A DNA stretch of 42,695 nucleotides, taken from the NCBI GenBank assembly GCA_937973965.1, contig CALJJQ010000070.1:1-42695 (forward strand). Direction: 5' to 3'. The stretch comes from an uncultured Calothrix sp. GTDB lineage: Bacteria; Cyanobacteriota; Cyanobacteriia; Cyanobacteriales; Nostocaceae. The translations under genes were made by a program, and so were the position numbers. How positions within the stretch are numbered: the stretch's first letter is position 1; the number at the start of each line of letters is the position of its first letter. The notes below the pieces were generated by a model. That model searched no databases, was not told the origin of the DNA, and worked only from the letters and a program-made list of their open reading frames with translations. This document shows positions 29,531 through 38,151 of the stretch, piece by piece.

Positions 29531-30622
29531 ATGACAACTATTTCCCAACCAAAAACAACTCGTTTTCCCGCTTGGGAGCGATTTTGTGACTGGATTACCA
29601 GCACAGAGAATCGACTTTACATCGGCTGGTTTGGTGTTTTAATGATTCCCCTATTGGGAGTATCCATTTGTGTGTTTGTAATTGCTTTTATTGCAGCACC
29701 ACCCGTCGATATTGATGGTATTCGCGAACCAGTAGCTGGATCAATTTTTTACGGTAATAACATCATTACCGCCGCAGTTGTCCCGATGTCCAATGCGATT
29801 GGATTGCACTTTTACCCCATTTGGGAAGCCGCTTCAATGGATGAATGGCTCTATAACGGTGGTCCCTACCAGATGATTGCCTTCCATTACATCCCTGCTC
29901 TTGCTTGTTACATGGGAAGGGAATGGGAATTATCCTATCGTTTAGGAATGCGTCCTTGGATTGCCGTAGCCTACAGCGCTCCCCTTGCAGCCACCACTTC
30001 CGTATTTTTGATTTATCCCATCGGACAAGGAAGCTTTTCTGATGGTTTACCAATGGGTATCAGTGGCACTTTCAACTTCATGTTTGTCTTCCAAGCAGAA
30101 CACAATATTCTCATGCATCCCTTGCACATGATAGGGGTTGCAGGGGTTTTAGGTGGTTCCCTATTTTGTGCAATGCATGGTTCTCTGGTGACATCGAGTA
30201 TTATTCGCGAAACCACAGAATCGGAATCCCAGAATTACGGCTATAAGTTTGGTCAAGAAGAAGAAACCTACAATATTGTCGCCGCTCATGGTTACTTTGG
30301 ACGCTTGATTTTCCAATATGCCAGCTTTAACAATAGTCGGTCTTTGCACTTTTTCTTAGCAGCTTGGCCAGTAATTTGTATTTGGGGAACTGCAATTGGC
30401 ATCAGTACGATGGCATTTAATCTGAATGGATTCAACTTCAATAACTCCATTCTCGATTCCCAAGGTCGAGTGCTACCATCCTGGGCAGATGTGTTAAACA
30501 GAGCCAACTTAGGTTTTGAAGTCATGCACGAACGGAATGCTCATAATTTTCCCCTAGACCTTGCCAGTGGGGAAGCAATTCCAGTTCCAGTTGCAATGGC
30601 AGCACCTTCTATTGCGATGTAG
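29531..30622 (+). CDS. psbA3: Far-red photosystem II D1 protein (PsbA paralogue)
   Basis: A photosystem II reaction-centre D1 subunit that replaces the white-light D1 under far-red light. In contrast to the upstream chlF, all oxygen-evolving ligands are kept (D1 numbering, add 1 here): Asp170, Glu189, His332, Glu333, His337, Asp342 and Ala344, as well as Tyr161, His190 and His198. Residue 130 is Glu. The helix around His118 ([12 protein letters not shown]) differs from ordinary D1 (FHFL-type), as expected for a far-red paralogue with altered chlorophyll sites. The tail after Ala344 ([18 protein letters not shown]) would be removed in maturation. The 363-residue length is near the usual 360. 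The symbol follows FaRLiP-cluster usage; strain numbering varies. Confidence 0.93.
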   Translation: MTTISQPKTTRFPAWERFCDWITSTENRLYIGWFGVLMIPLLGVSICVFVIAFIAAPPVDIDGIREPVAGSIFYGNNIITAAVVPMSNAIGLHFYPIWEAASMDEWLYNGGPYQMIAFHYIPALACYMGREWELSYRLGMRPWIAVAYSAPLAATTSVFLIYPIGQGSFSDGLPMGISGTFNFMFVFQAEHNILMHPLHMIGVAGVLGGSLFCAMHGSLVTSSIIRETTESESQNYGYKFGQEEETYNIVAAHGYFGRLIFQYASFNNSRSLHFFLAAWPVICIWGTAIGISTMAFNLNGFNFNNSILDSQGRVLPSWADVLNRANLGFEVMHERNAHNFPLDLASGEAIPVPVAMAAPSIAM

Positions 30623-30631
30623 CCAGGTTAA

Positions 30632-30676
30632 TATAGTCAGTTATTAGTTTGAATTCTGCCCCTAATATCTGACTAT
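30632..30676 (+). terminator. Probable terminator after the chlF-psbA unit
   Basis: ATAGTCAG (30632-30639) pairs with CTGACTAT (30669-30676), extended by ATTAG/CTAAT inside, and is followed by a pyrimidine-rich TTTCCTCTTCTT stretch. It begins 9 bases after the psbA stop, suggesting chlF-psbA is its own transcription unit. Confidence 0.6.
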
Positions 30677-30863
30677 TTCCTCTTCTTCCCATCGGAAATC
30701 AGGACTCACGCAAGGACAACCGTAAACACCGTCATTGAAACAGATTCTTAGCAGAACGACCCTAGGGTTGCAAAGTAGTAATCCTAAACACCTAATTTCT
30801 CGAAACGAGTGCGTAAGTTCTCGAAATAATCAGCCAACATCATCAATAATTAGGAGTAACGAA

Positions 30864-31340
30864 ATGAGCGTTGTTACAGAATTAATTTTGAGTGCAGATA
30901 GTGAATCTCGCTATCCTGCACCCAAGGAATTGAGAATTTTTCAAGACTTTCTAAAAACCGGAGACCAAAGAATTCGCATCGCGAAAATATTGGCGGAAAA
31001 CGAACAATTAATCGTACAACGGGGTAGTCAAAAATTCTGGGAACGCTGTCCAAATACTCCAAGTAATAGTGGGAATGAGCGGAAAACAGCTTCCTGTCAA
31101 CGTGACCAAGGTTGGTATATACGTTTAGTGGCTTATTCAATCTTGGCAGGAAGTGAAAAACCATTAGAAGAGATAGGGACTATTGGCATTAAGGAAATGT
31201 ACAATAATTTAGAAATTCCCCTGAGAAATTTAGTCGAAGCAATGCGCTGTGTGAAGGAAGAAGCAGTGGCAATGATGAGTGAAGAGGATGCGGTAGAAGT
31301 GGGTCCTTATTTTGATTATATTATCAAAGCTTTATCCTAA
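30864..31340 (+). CDS. Far-red allophycocyanin alpha-type subunit (ApcD family), first paralogue
   Basis: A 158-residue alpha-type allophycocyanin paralogue of the ApcD group, expected to pair with ApcB2 in far-red antenna cores. The bilin-binding Cys78 lies in ASCQRDQGWYIRL, where ordinary alpha subunits have TCLRDLDYYLRL; the Trp in this motif is shared with the other two paralogues here. NSG at 68-70 and the final PYFDYIIKAL are typical. I chose ATG 30864 because TAGGAG lies seven bases upstream; an upstream in-frame region gives no conserved sequence. FaRLiP clusters carry apcD2, apcD3 and apcD5, but I cannot say which this is. A hairpin (31382-31433) separates it from apcB2. Confidence 0.92.
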   Translation: MSVVTELILSADSESRYPAPKELRIFQDFLKTGDQRIRIAKILAENEQLIVQRGSQKFWERCPNTPSNSGNERKTASCQRDQGWYIRLVAYSILAGSEKPLEEIGTIGIKEMYNNLEIPLRNLVEAMRCVKEEAVAMMSEEDAVEVGPYFDYIIKALS

Positions 31341-31381
31341 TTTGGGAAATTTTAGATTTGTCATAGGTTTGCATGACAGAT

Positions 31382-31433
31382 AAAGTCTGAAATATCTCCA
31401 ATAATAACCAAATTTAGTAGTATTTCAGACTTT
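31382..31433 (+). terminator. Long hairpin between apcD-type gene and apcB2
   Basis: A perfect 13-bp inverted repeat, AAAGTCTGAAATA / TATTTCAGACTTT, around a 26-base loop. It is followed by CATCTTTTTCTT, T-rich enough for an intrinsic terminator or partial attenuator. It sits 42 bases after the upstream stop and 53 bases before the apcB2 start. Confidence 0.6.
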
Positions 31434-31486
31434 CATCTTTTTCTTAATTATCAATCACAAATGTACTCGGGTTCGGAGATAGAACT

Positions 31487-31972
31487 ATGCAAGATGCCAT
31501 CACTAGCTTAATTAATAAATCAGATGTTCAAGGCAAATATTTAGATGATAATGCCTTAGAAAAATTACAAAATTATTTTCACAGTGGGGACATGCGATCG
31601 CGTGCTGCAACGGCTGTCAGTGCAAATGCAAAAAATATCGTCACCAAAACAGTCGCACAATCTTTACTCTATACAGATATCACAGGTCCTGGTGGCAATA
31701 TGTACACCTGTCGTCGTTACGCAGCTTGTGTACGGGATTTGGATTACTTTTTGCGTTACGCAACCTATGCGATGTTGGCTGCAGACCCGTCAATTTTGGA
31801 TGAACGTATTTTGAATGGGTTAAGAGAAACCTACAATTCCTTGGGTGTTCCCATTGGTGCAACTATCCGAGCAGTACAAGCAATGAAGGAAGTAACAGCT
31901 GGTATTGTTGGTGCAGATGCAGGTCGAGAAATGGGTGTTTACTTCGACTATATCGTCTCCGGTTTAAGTTAA
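31487..31972 (+). CDS. apcB2: Far-red allophycocyanin beta subunit ApcB2
   Basis: A 161-residue allophycocyanin beta subunit, the only beta-type gene among the phycobiliprotein genes of the cluster, so it should partner with the ApcD-type alpha subunits. Cys81 in [14 protein letters not shown] is the bilin attachment site. Asn71 in GPGGNMY is the position methylated in beta subunits. The C-terminus [12 protein letters not shown] is typical. The ATG at 31487 has CGGAG about seven bases upstream. There is no apcA in this window. The symbol is given because this is the FaRLiP beta paralogue by context; by sequence alone it is a clear ApcB. Confidence 0.94.
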   Translation: MQDAITSLINKSDVQGKYLDDNALEKLQNYFHSGDMRSRAATAVSANAKNIVTKTVAQSLLYTDITGPGGNMYTCRRYAACVRDLDYFLRYATYAMLAADPSILDERILNGLRETYNSLGVPIGATIRAVQAMKEVTAGIVGADAGREMGVYFDYIVSGLS

Positions 31973-32092
31973 TACTGAAGTTGCGACCAAAGATAGTACT
32001 ATCTCACCTGTAAATAGGGAGTAGGGAGTGGGGAGCAGGAATAATTTGTTTGCATAGTTTGGTTGCGTCAAAAGGACATGTAGACCCTTATA

Positions 32093-32195
32093 CCCGGATT
32101 TCCCCCAAAACCCGAAAACTCACAGGAAATAGGGAGTAGGGAATATAAGGAAAATCAATCCCTGACTCAAGGTTTATAACTGTGAGAAATCCAGG
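32093..32195. repeat. Dispersed MITE-like repeat, family D, copy 4
   Basis: CCCGGATTTCCCC on the left and GTGAGAAATCCAGG on the right, with the core words AAACTCACAGGAAATAGGG and AAGGAAAATCAATCCCTGAC as in copies 1 and 3. Confidence 0.7.
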
Positions 32196-32230
32196 TGTAG
32201 ACTACTCCCGATTCCCAATTCCCACTCCTA

Positions 32231-32414
32231 AGAGAATGTTTGGAAAGTGTCAAGAAGTACTTGATCAACCACTTCTTGAAGACAGGGAATAGGCTTAAAC
32301 AGTATATTTGTCGTTAGAAACTGTACAGAAGCGACATGTCGCGTCTCTCCCGATTCCCCACTCCCAAAAAAACGAGCTTGCTAAGTATTAAAAGCAACTT
32401 TTCCCACAACCTCT
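32231..32414. repeat. MITE-like element, family C, copy 1
   Basis: Left end AGAGAATGTTTGGAAAGTG and right end GCAACTTTTCCCACAACCTCT are imperfect inverted repeats of each other. The interior has AATAGGCTTAAACAGTATATT and CGACATGTCGCGTCTC, which recur in inverted orientation in the copy at 36665-36825. Confidence 0.7.
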
Positions 32415-32476
32415 GAGAAGACGTAGCAAACAGCTATATCTTGATAGACAATCTAAAATTCAAAATTCAAAATCTC

Positions 32477-32956
32477 ATGAGTGTCATCACCACATCCATT
32501 ACTAATGCTGACCGCGAAGCACGTTATTTAAATATTACAGAATTGAATGCAATTCAAGATTATTATGCAACGGGTAATCATCGTTTACAACTAGCTAGTA
32601 CTTTGATTGAAAATGAAAGGGAAATTATCGAAAAAGCGAGTCTGAAATTCTGGGAAATCTGTCCCGATACTCCCAGTAATAGCGGGAATCCTGTTCGTCG
32701 TGCTTCCTGTTTACGAGACCAAAGTTGGTATATACGCTTAATTTCCTATGCAATTGTTGTGGGTGATATTGAACCTCTACAGGAAATCGGAACTGTTGGG
32801 GTGCAAGAAATGTATAATTCCCTGGAAATACCTTTAGCAAATCTGGTTAAGGCAATGACTTGTCTGAAGGATACTGCTTTGGAACTTTTTACTTTGAATG
32901 ACTCTCTTGAGGTTGCACCATATTTTGATTATTTGATTCAAAATTTAATACCGTGA
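32477..32956 (+). CDS. Far-red allophycocyanin alpha-type subunit (ApcD family), second paralogue
   Basis: A 159-residue alpha-type subunit. Cys78 in ASCLRDQSWYIRL is the bilin site; this copy keeps the Leu of ordinary alpha subunits where the other two have Gln. NSG at 68-70 and APYFDYLIQNL at the end are family features. The sequence is more diverged from the other two paralogues than they are from each other. I chose ATG 32477; a TTG 12 codons upstream would add a stretch made of low-complexity AAATTCAAAAT-type spacer DNA. It belongs to the apcD2/apcD3/apcD5 set but the exact paralogue is not decided. It lies 298 bp upstream of apcE2. Confidence 0.92.
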   Translation: MSVITTSITNADREARYLNITELNAIQDYYATGNHRLQLASTLIENEREIIEKASLKFWEICPDTPSNSGNPVRRASCLRDQSWYIRLISYAIVVGDIEPLQEIGTVGVQEMYNSLEIPLANLVKAMTCLKDTALELFTLNDSLEVAPYFDYLIQNLIP

Positions 32957-33254
32957 GGGAGTAGGGAATCGGGAATAGGATCAACATTTTTTATTTTCTG
33001 AAGTGTTACTACTTAGCCATGATAAATTGGACTTTATATAAGTAGCTTGTCATCAATTTTCATCGACTGATATTTTGAGATGAAGAGAGAAACATCTTCG
33101 GTCATAAATTGTCTCGCAACAAAATTTTATTGTGCCTATTTTCCCACAGCTAAGATAATTAATCTCCAATTTTGTCAAGGGTTATTCACATTATTTCAAT
33201 CCGATTTCTATCCGATTGAAGTTGTAAGTAAAAAAAATACAGGACGAAAAATTC

Positions 33255-35558
33255 ATGAGTCGTCAAGTTATTGGTAGCACCCCAGTTGCTCATCCCCAGG
33301 AATATCAAACCGTTCCGATGGCATTAATTTCCCAAGCAGAACAACAAGATAGATGTTTGAAACCAACGGAATTACAACAACTACAGGATTTTTTTACATC
33401 AGCAAATAAACGCTTGGAAGTAGTTGAAACTATCACCAATCATGCTGATGAAATTATTAGCGCGGGTGCAAATCGCATTTTCTTTGGTGGTTCTCCAATG
33501 GACTACCTAGAAAAACCCCAAGACCCCATAGGAATGCCTGGTTCTGGTTACTACATAGGAGAGGATTTTCTCTCTTCTGCTCAAAGACACGGTGCTGTAC
33601 TAGTCCAAGAAAAACTGAAGTTAATTCCAACACCAAAATTTTTTAATCCTTTTCGACGATTGATAGAACAAACCAAGACTATCTTTTCTGACCGGGAACC
33701 CCTTCCTGGAGGTTTTCGATTTATCAATATTTCTCGCTATGGTTCTGCAAGAATGAAGCGGTCAATGCGGGATTTGGCTTGGTTTCTCCGTTATATTACT
33801 TTTGCAATTGTTGCAGGTGATACGAGTATTTTGTCAGTGAATGCGCGGGGTTTGCGCGGGGTAATACCAGAAGATGTGACAGATGCGACGGTAGTTGCAC
33901 TCAAGGAAATGCAAAGACAAACCTTGAGTTATTTTCCGGAGGATAAACAAGCTCAGGAGATGGTTAAATATAACTTTGAGGTGTTAATTGCCGAATATTT
34001 GGTGGAAAAACCTCCTGAGTTACTCAGAATGGGATTATCAAACCATGAACAGGGTTTGGTATTACCCCAAAGTTATGCGATCGCATCTTCACCTCGACCC
34101 AAGTTTGTCATGAAGTCGGTGTTACCGGAAACGGAGAAGCAAGTTGTAATCAAAGCTGCTTATCGTCAGGTTTTTGAACATGATGTGACGGGAACCTACG
34201 GTTTAGCTGTGGATAAGTTGGAGTCACAGGTCAAGAGCGGTCAAATTTCCATGAAGGAGTTTATCCGCAGTTTAGGAAAATCCCGACTCTATCGACGCTT
34301 GTTTTGGGAACCTCACACCATCAGTCGCTTTATTGAATTAGCAGTACGTCACTTTTTGGGACGGGGAATCAATACCCTTGGGGAGTTCCAAGAATATTTT
34401 GCCATTGTCACTCAGGGTGGTCTAGGAAAACTAGTGGATACTTTGGTAGATTCCCAAGAATATAGCGATTACTTTGGTGAGGAAACAGTACCCTATTTAC
34501 GAGGTGTAGGACAGGAAGCACAAGCAACTCGAAACTGGAGTCCACAAATAGATTTATTGAAATGGAATGCTTCGGTTCATAAGGTTCCCCAATTTGTCAC
34601 CCTGTTTGCCCAATCTACTCGACCATTACCGAATCAACATCCCTACGGTGTGGGAAATGACCCCTTGGAAATCCAATTTGGTGCTATTTTTGTTAGTCCG
34701 GATGGTAAGTTTCACCCATCAATTACTGCACCCTTTAGTTACGATCATCAAAGGATTTTAATTAGTGCAACGGGATTAGGGAAAGTACCAGGTCACATAG
34801 ACAGGGTGATGAAGTTAGATCAAAGGGACAAATTACACCTGATTACAGTGAATGGTGAAACTAGTAACGGAAAGGAAGGAAAACAGCACTCCAGCTATTT
34901 TCCCAGTCTCGATAGAAACTATCCCACAGTCGTTATTAATGCTGCTTATCGTCAGGTGTTTGGACGAGAACTTTTAGACGGTCAGCGTGTAAGTTCTGCT
35001 GAATCCATGTTACTCAGTGGTGAAATTACAGTCCGAGAATTTATTCGTCAGTTAGCAAAATCAAGATTATTCCGGAAAATGTTCTGGGAATCTCTCTATG
35101 TCACCAAGTCCATAGAATATATCCATCGACGTTTATTAGGTCGTCCTACCTATGGTCGGATGGAGATGAATTATTACTATGATATCTGTGCAAATCAGGG
35201 TTTTTATGGCTTAATAGATGCCATAATTGACAGTACAGAATATCTGGAAGTATTTGCAGAGGACACAGTACCCTACGAGCGCTATATTACTCCCCAAGGA
35301 TATAGCATGAGATATCCGAAAACAGCCTATGCAGAGCAAAGTCCCACCAAGGCTGTATTATCTTCTCAATTGGCTTTAGACAGATTTATTCCCCATAAAA
35401 ATGGAAATTTAAACGGGAAAAAAGAAAAGGAATTCACCTCCAGTGATGAAGATAATAAGTCTGAGTCTGAATTGAAATTAGAACAGTTAGCAACGAAAGT
35501 TGATGAGGTCAAATCTGGTGAGAAGGAGACAGAATTTTTGGGGAATATTGTTAGTTAA
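33255..35558 (+). CDS. apcE2: Far-red core-membrane linker ApcE2
   Basis: The terminal emitter and scaffold of far-red allophycocyanin cores. Residues 1-250 form the phycobiliprotein-like domain with its loop insertion (about 76-155). The normal bilin-binding Cys loop is replaced by V203-I-P-E-D-V208, the VIPEDV signature described for ApcE2, in which phycocyanobilin is held without a covalent bond. Two linker repeats follow: about 295-420 (AAYRQVFEHDV to VPYLRGV) and 557-690 (AAYRQVFGREL to VPYERYI). The number of repeats matches core cylinders, so this protein should build a two-cylinder core. A charged, probably disordered tail runs from about 705 to 767. The 767-residue length is short compared with white-light ApcE of 3-4 repeats. 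Confidence 0.96.
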   Translation: MSRQVIGSTPVAHPQEYQTVPMALISQAEQQDRCLKPTELQQLQDFFTSANKRLEVVETITNHADEIISAGANRIFFGGSPMDYLEKPQDPIGMPGSGYYIGEDFLSSAQRHGAVLVQEKLKLIPTPKFFNPFRRLIEQTKTIFSDREPLPGGFRFINISRYGSARMKRSMRDLAWFLRYITFAIVAGDTSILSVNARGLRGVIPEDVTDATVVALKEMQRQTLSYFPEDKQAQEMVKYNFEVLIAEYLVEKPPELLRMGLSNHEQGLVLPQSYAIASSPRPKFVMKSVLPETEKQVVIKAAYRQVFEHDVTGTYGLAVDKLESQVKSGQISMKEFIRSLGKSRLYRRLFWEPHTISRFIELAVRHFLGRGINTLGEFQEYFAIVTQGGLGKLVDTLVDSQEYSDYFGEETVPYLRGVGQEAQATRNWSPQIDLLKWNASVHKVPQFVTLFAQSTRPLPNQHPYGVGNDPLEIQFGAIFVSPDGKFHPSITAPFSYDHQRILISATGLGKVPGHIDRVMKLDQRDKLHLITVNGETSNGKEGKQHSSYFPSLDRNYPTVVINAAYRQVFGRELLDGQRVSSAESMLLSGEITVREFIRQLAKSRLFRKMFWESLYVTKSIEYIHRRLLGRPTYGRMEMNYYYDICANQGFYGLIDAIIDSTEYLEVFAEDTVPYERYITPQGYSMRYPKTAYAEQSPTKAVLSSQLALDRFIPHKNGNLNGKKEKEFTSSDEDNKSESELKLEQLATKVDEVKSGEKETEFLGNIVS

Positions 35559-35592
35559 TAGGTAAGTCAAAGCGCTAAAGCGCAACTAAGAA

Positions 35593-35602
35593 CAATAGAG
35601 CA
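35593..35602. repeat. Target-site duplication, left (CAATAGAGCA)
   Basis: CAATAGAGCA occurs here and again at 35946-35955, directly at both edges of the element at 35603-35945. A perfect 10-bp direct duplication in such positions is the normal scar of transposition. Confidence 0.8.
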
Positions 35603-35945
35603 CAATACAGTTCAGTTAGACTTAAAAGCCTGATTATCGGGTAGGTTAGGTTGAAGAATGTAGAGGCAGAGCCTAGGCTGTGTACCTTGTGCCTTTTTTG
35701 GGGTCGCAAATTCATGCACAAACCGTGACAAAAAACTTGTTCCAATACTCCGGCTGTTGATACATATAGGAAAGCTCTGCTTTCTGATTTGAGGCAGTAG
35801 CCCTCGTGGAATCCGTCCCCACGCGGAGCATCGGGACGAGATCATCAGAAAAACTGTGTGAACTGATGGGTAAATTTCCACAAAATCAACAGTCTATGCA
35901 AAGCCTCAACCCAACCTACAGTCATCTTTAACACCAAGGGTATTG
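35603..35945. mobile_element. MITE-like element, family B, copy 1 (343 bp)
   Basis: Begins CAATAC and ends GTATTG, a perfect 6-bp inverted end, with weaker similarity further in. It is flanked by CAATAGAGCA on both sides. Compared with the copy at 42290-42493 it carries about 139 extra internal bases (about 35657-35795). The shared parts are nearly identical, for example TGCAAAGCCTCAACCCAACC. There is no transposase gene in it. It is located between apcE2 and the third apcD-type gene. Confidence 0.8.
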
Positions 35946-35981
35946 CAATAGAGCAATCCAAAATCTAAAATCTAAAATCCT

Positions 35982-36506
35982 ATGAGTGTAGTTAAACAAG
36001 TAATTGAAAATGCCGATGAAGAAATGCGTTATCCAACTCCCGGAGAAATTCGTATGATTAAAAATTTTTGCGATTCTGGGAAAAGACGCATTGAAATAGC
36101 AACAACTTTGGCTAAAAACCAAAGAAGAATTGTGGAAGCAGCAAGTGAAAAATTTTGGAAACGCTGTCCTATTACTCCTAGTAATAGTGGAAATATGCGT
36201 AAAACCGCATCCTGTCAACGAGACCAGGGTTGGTATATTCGCTTAGTTGCTTACTGTGTTTTAGCTGGAAATGAACAGCCTTTGTTGGAAATTGGTATCT
36301 TGGGAATGAAGGAAATGTATCAATCTTTGGGGATTCCTTTGTTTAATTGGGTTGAAGCGATACGCTGTATTAAAGAAGAAGCTTGCAATCTTTTAGGGGA
36401 AGAAAAAGCAGCAGAAGTTGCACCCTATTTTGATTATCTTTTGAAAGCTTTAACAACACCTGGTCCACCTTATTTTGTCAATGATGGTCAGGTGGAATGG
36501 TATTAA
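35982..36506 (+). CDS. Far-red allophycocyanin alpha-type subunit (ApcD family), third paralogue
   Basis: A 174-residue alpha-type subunit. The first 158 residues align without gaps with the other two paralogues, and Cys78 in ASCQRDQGWYIRL is the bilin site, identical there to the first paralogue. It differs by a 16-residue C-terminal extension after the usual end (TPGPPYFVNDGQVEWY), which is Pro/Tyr-rich and could contact a neighbouring subunit or linker. It starts at ATG 35982 and sits 27 bp beyond the family B element, whose insertion separates it from apcE2. It is one of apcD2, apcD3 or apcD5. The next gene is psbD3, 387 bp downstream. Confidence 0.92.
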   Translation: MSVVKQVIENADEEMRYPTPGEIRMIKNFCDSGKRRIEIATTLAKNQRRIVEAASEKFWKRCPITPSNSGNMRKTASCQRDQGWYIRLVAYCVLAGNEQPLLEIGILGMKEMYQSLGIPLFNWVEAIRCIKEEACNLLGEEKAAEVAPYFDYLLKALTTPGPPYFVNDGQVEWY

Positions 36507-36893
36507 TGTGTGGTAATGGGGAATGGGGAATAGGGAGTGGGGAGTAAAAGAAAATTTACCCTGATATCGTTTTACTTTGGAGTTGATACATTTGGGGTAG
36601 CAGGGGTAGCAGGGGAAGAAAATGTATCAAAATTTTAGTGAAATGGTATTACCACTCAACTGTAAGAGGATGTTTTCAAAGTTGATCTTTCGGAAGCAGG
36701 GAAAAGGGAATCGGGAGAGACGCGACATGTCGCGTCTGTTTATAACAACAAATATACCGTTTGAGCCTATTTCCTGTTTTCAAAAAGTGATTAATGTATT
36801 TATTAATACTTTAAAAACCTCCTCTAATAATCCAGATTAATCCCGTGATTTTTGTTCATTTTGAATTGCTGACAAATTATACAGGGAAAATCC
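36507..36893. other. Gap before psbD3 with a family C element
   Basis: 387 bp containing GGGGTAGCAGGGGTAGCAGG short tandem units (about 36592-36613) and a family C element (36665-36825). The 72-codon frame at 36622 lies in the element and is not a gene. The final 65 bp lead to psbD3. Confidence 0.6.
36665..36825. repeat. MITE-like element, family C, copy 2
   Basis: Starts AGAGGATGTTTTCAAAGTT and ends TACTTTAAAAACCTCCTCT, inverted ends of about 19 bp with a few mismatches. It includes the palindrome AGACGCGACATGTCGCGTCT and the word TTTGAGCCTATTTCCTG, as in the copy at 32231-32414 (inverted). Confidence 0.75.
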
Positions 36894-37952
36894 ATGACAA
36901 TCGCAATTAGACCGACCCAATCCAATTGGAGATGGTTTTATATTCTAGATGACTGGCTAAAACGCGATCGCTTTGTTTTTGTCGGTTGGTCAGGTTTATT
37001 ACTTTTCCCCTGCGCATATTTAGCGATTGGGGGTTGGTTCACCGGAACCACATTCGTTAGTTCTTGGTATACCCACGGAGTAGTTAGTTCTTACCTGGAA
37101 GGTTGTAATTTCCTCACTGCTGCGGTTTCCACCCCCGCAGATAGTATGGGTCACTCCCTGTTATTACTCTGGGGTCCAGAAGCGGAGGGAAATATCACCC
37201 GGTGGTTTCAAATTGGTGGTTTATGGAACTTTGTAGCCTTTCATGGTGCTTTTGGTTTAATTGGTTTCATGCTACGTCAATTTGAAATTGCACGCACTAT
37301 CGGTATTCGTCCCTATAATGCGATCGCTTTTTCTGCACCGATTGCTGTTTTTGTTTCCGTATTTTTAATGTATCCCCTGGGACAATCTAGTTGGTTTTTT
37401 GCTCCCAGTTTTGGAGTTGCCGCAATTTTCCGCTTTTTACTATTTTTCCAAGCTTTCCATAATTACACCCTCAATCCTTTCCACATGATGGGTGTTGCGG
37501 GTGTTTTGGGAGGTGCCTTGTTATGTGCAATACATGGAGCCACCGTCGAAAATACCCTATTCAAGGACACCACTGGCTTTAATACTTTCCGGGGATTCAG
37601 TACCACCCAAGCGGAAGAAACCTACTCTTTCGTCACAGCCAACCGTTATTGGTCACAGATTTTTGGCATTGCCTTCTCTAACAAACGCTGGTTACATTTC
37701 TTTATGCTGTTTGTTCCCGTTACTGGTCTGTGGATGAGTGCCATCGGTATGGTGGGTCTGGCCTTCAATTTACGTGCCTACGACTTCATTAGTCAGGAAC
37801 TGAGAGCCGCAGAAGACCCGGAATTTGAAACCTTTTATACCAAGAATATTCTGCTGAATGAGGGGGCTAGAGCTTGGATGGCTCCCCAAGACCAACCCCA
37901 TGAACATTTTCAGTTCCCAGAGGAAGTTTTACCCCGTGGTAATGCTTTGTAG
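36894..37952 (+). CDS. psbD3: Far-red photosystem II D2 protein
   Basis: The D2 reaction-centre subunit of photosystem II, 352 residues, the same length as ordinary D2. Tyr160 (redox-active TyrD, in FLMYPLGQ), His189, His197 (axial ligand of PD2) and His214 (non-haem iron/QA region) are in place. Residue 117 is the His that ligates the peripheral chlorophyll. Sequence elsewhere departs from ordinary D2, as expected for a far-red paralogue. Normally psbC begins inside psbD; here 199 bp separate this gene from psbC2, as a distinct gene pair. The symbol follows FaRLiP-cluster usage. Confidence 0.95.
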   Translation: MTIAIRPTQSNWRWFYILDDWLKRDRFVFVGWSGLLLFPCAYLAIGGWFTGTTFVSSWYTHGVVSSYLEGCNFLTAAVSTPADSMGHSLLLLWGPEAEGNITRWFQIGGLWNFVAFHGAFGLIGFMLRQFEIARTIGIRPYNAIAFSAPIAVFVSVFLMYPLGQSSWFFAPSFGVAAIFRFLLFFQAFHNYTLNPFHMMGVAGVLGGALLCAIHGATVENTLFKDTTGFNTFRGFSTTQAEETYSFVTANRYWSQIFGIAFSNKRWLHFFMLFVPVTGLWMSAIGMVGLAFNLRAYDFISQELRAAEDPEFETFYTKNILLNEGARAWMAPQDQPHEHFQFPEEVLPRGNAL

Positions 37953-37970
37953 GGGGTTGTCCAGTGTTTG

Positions 37971-38048
37971 AGTGGTCTGGTACGTAGTTGCGCTTTTTGG
38001 GCTAGAGCTACAACTACGAACCCCCATCTTGGGGATTGCCAGACTACT
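37971..38048. repeat. Nested palindrome between psbD3 and psbC2
   Basis: AGTGGTCTGG / CCAGACTACT (one mismatch) encloses CGTAGTTG / CAACTACG, followed by a CCCCCATCTTGGGG hairpin. The 78-base unit begins 19 bases after the psbD3 stop and could fold on RNA as a strong structure, either as a repeat or an attenuator between the two genes. Confidence 0.55.
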
Positions 38049-38151
38049 AGAAATATCTTGAACTACACATCAGCTGCTATCAGGAAAATACGCTTTTTGA
38101 GGTAAATCCTCAAATACAAAATCTAAAATCTAAAATCCAAAATTTTGCAAG

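Larger units (their letters stand above)
31973..32476. other. Gap filled by two MITE-like elements
   Basis: About 500 bp between apcB2 and the next apcD-type gene. Nearly two thirds is taken up by a family D repeat (32093-32195) and a family C element (32231-32414), leaving little room for a separate promoter. No small gene is seen. Confidence 0.65.

Noticed and set aside
30735-30863. A longer N-terminus for the first apcD-type protein
   Set aside because: The extra 43 residues are Ser/Asn-rich and unlike any allophycocyanin; ATG 30864 has a good ribosome site and the normal start sequence.
33080-33277. 65-codon frame overlapping the apcE2 start
   Set aside because: No ribosome site and no recognisable protein; apcE2 has the better start at 33255.
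36622-36840. 72-codon frame before psbD3
   Set aside because: Lies almost entirely inside a family C repeat element that recurs elsewhere.
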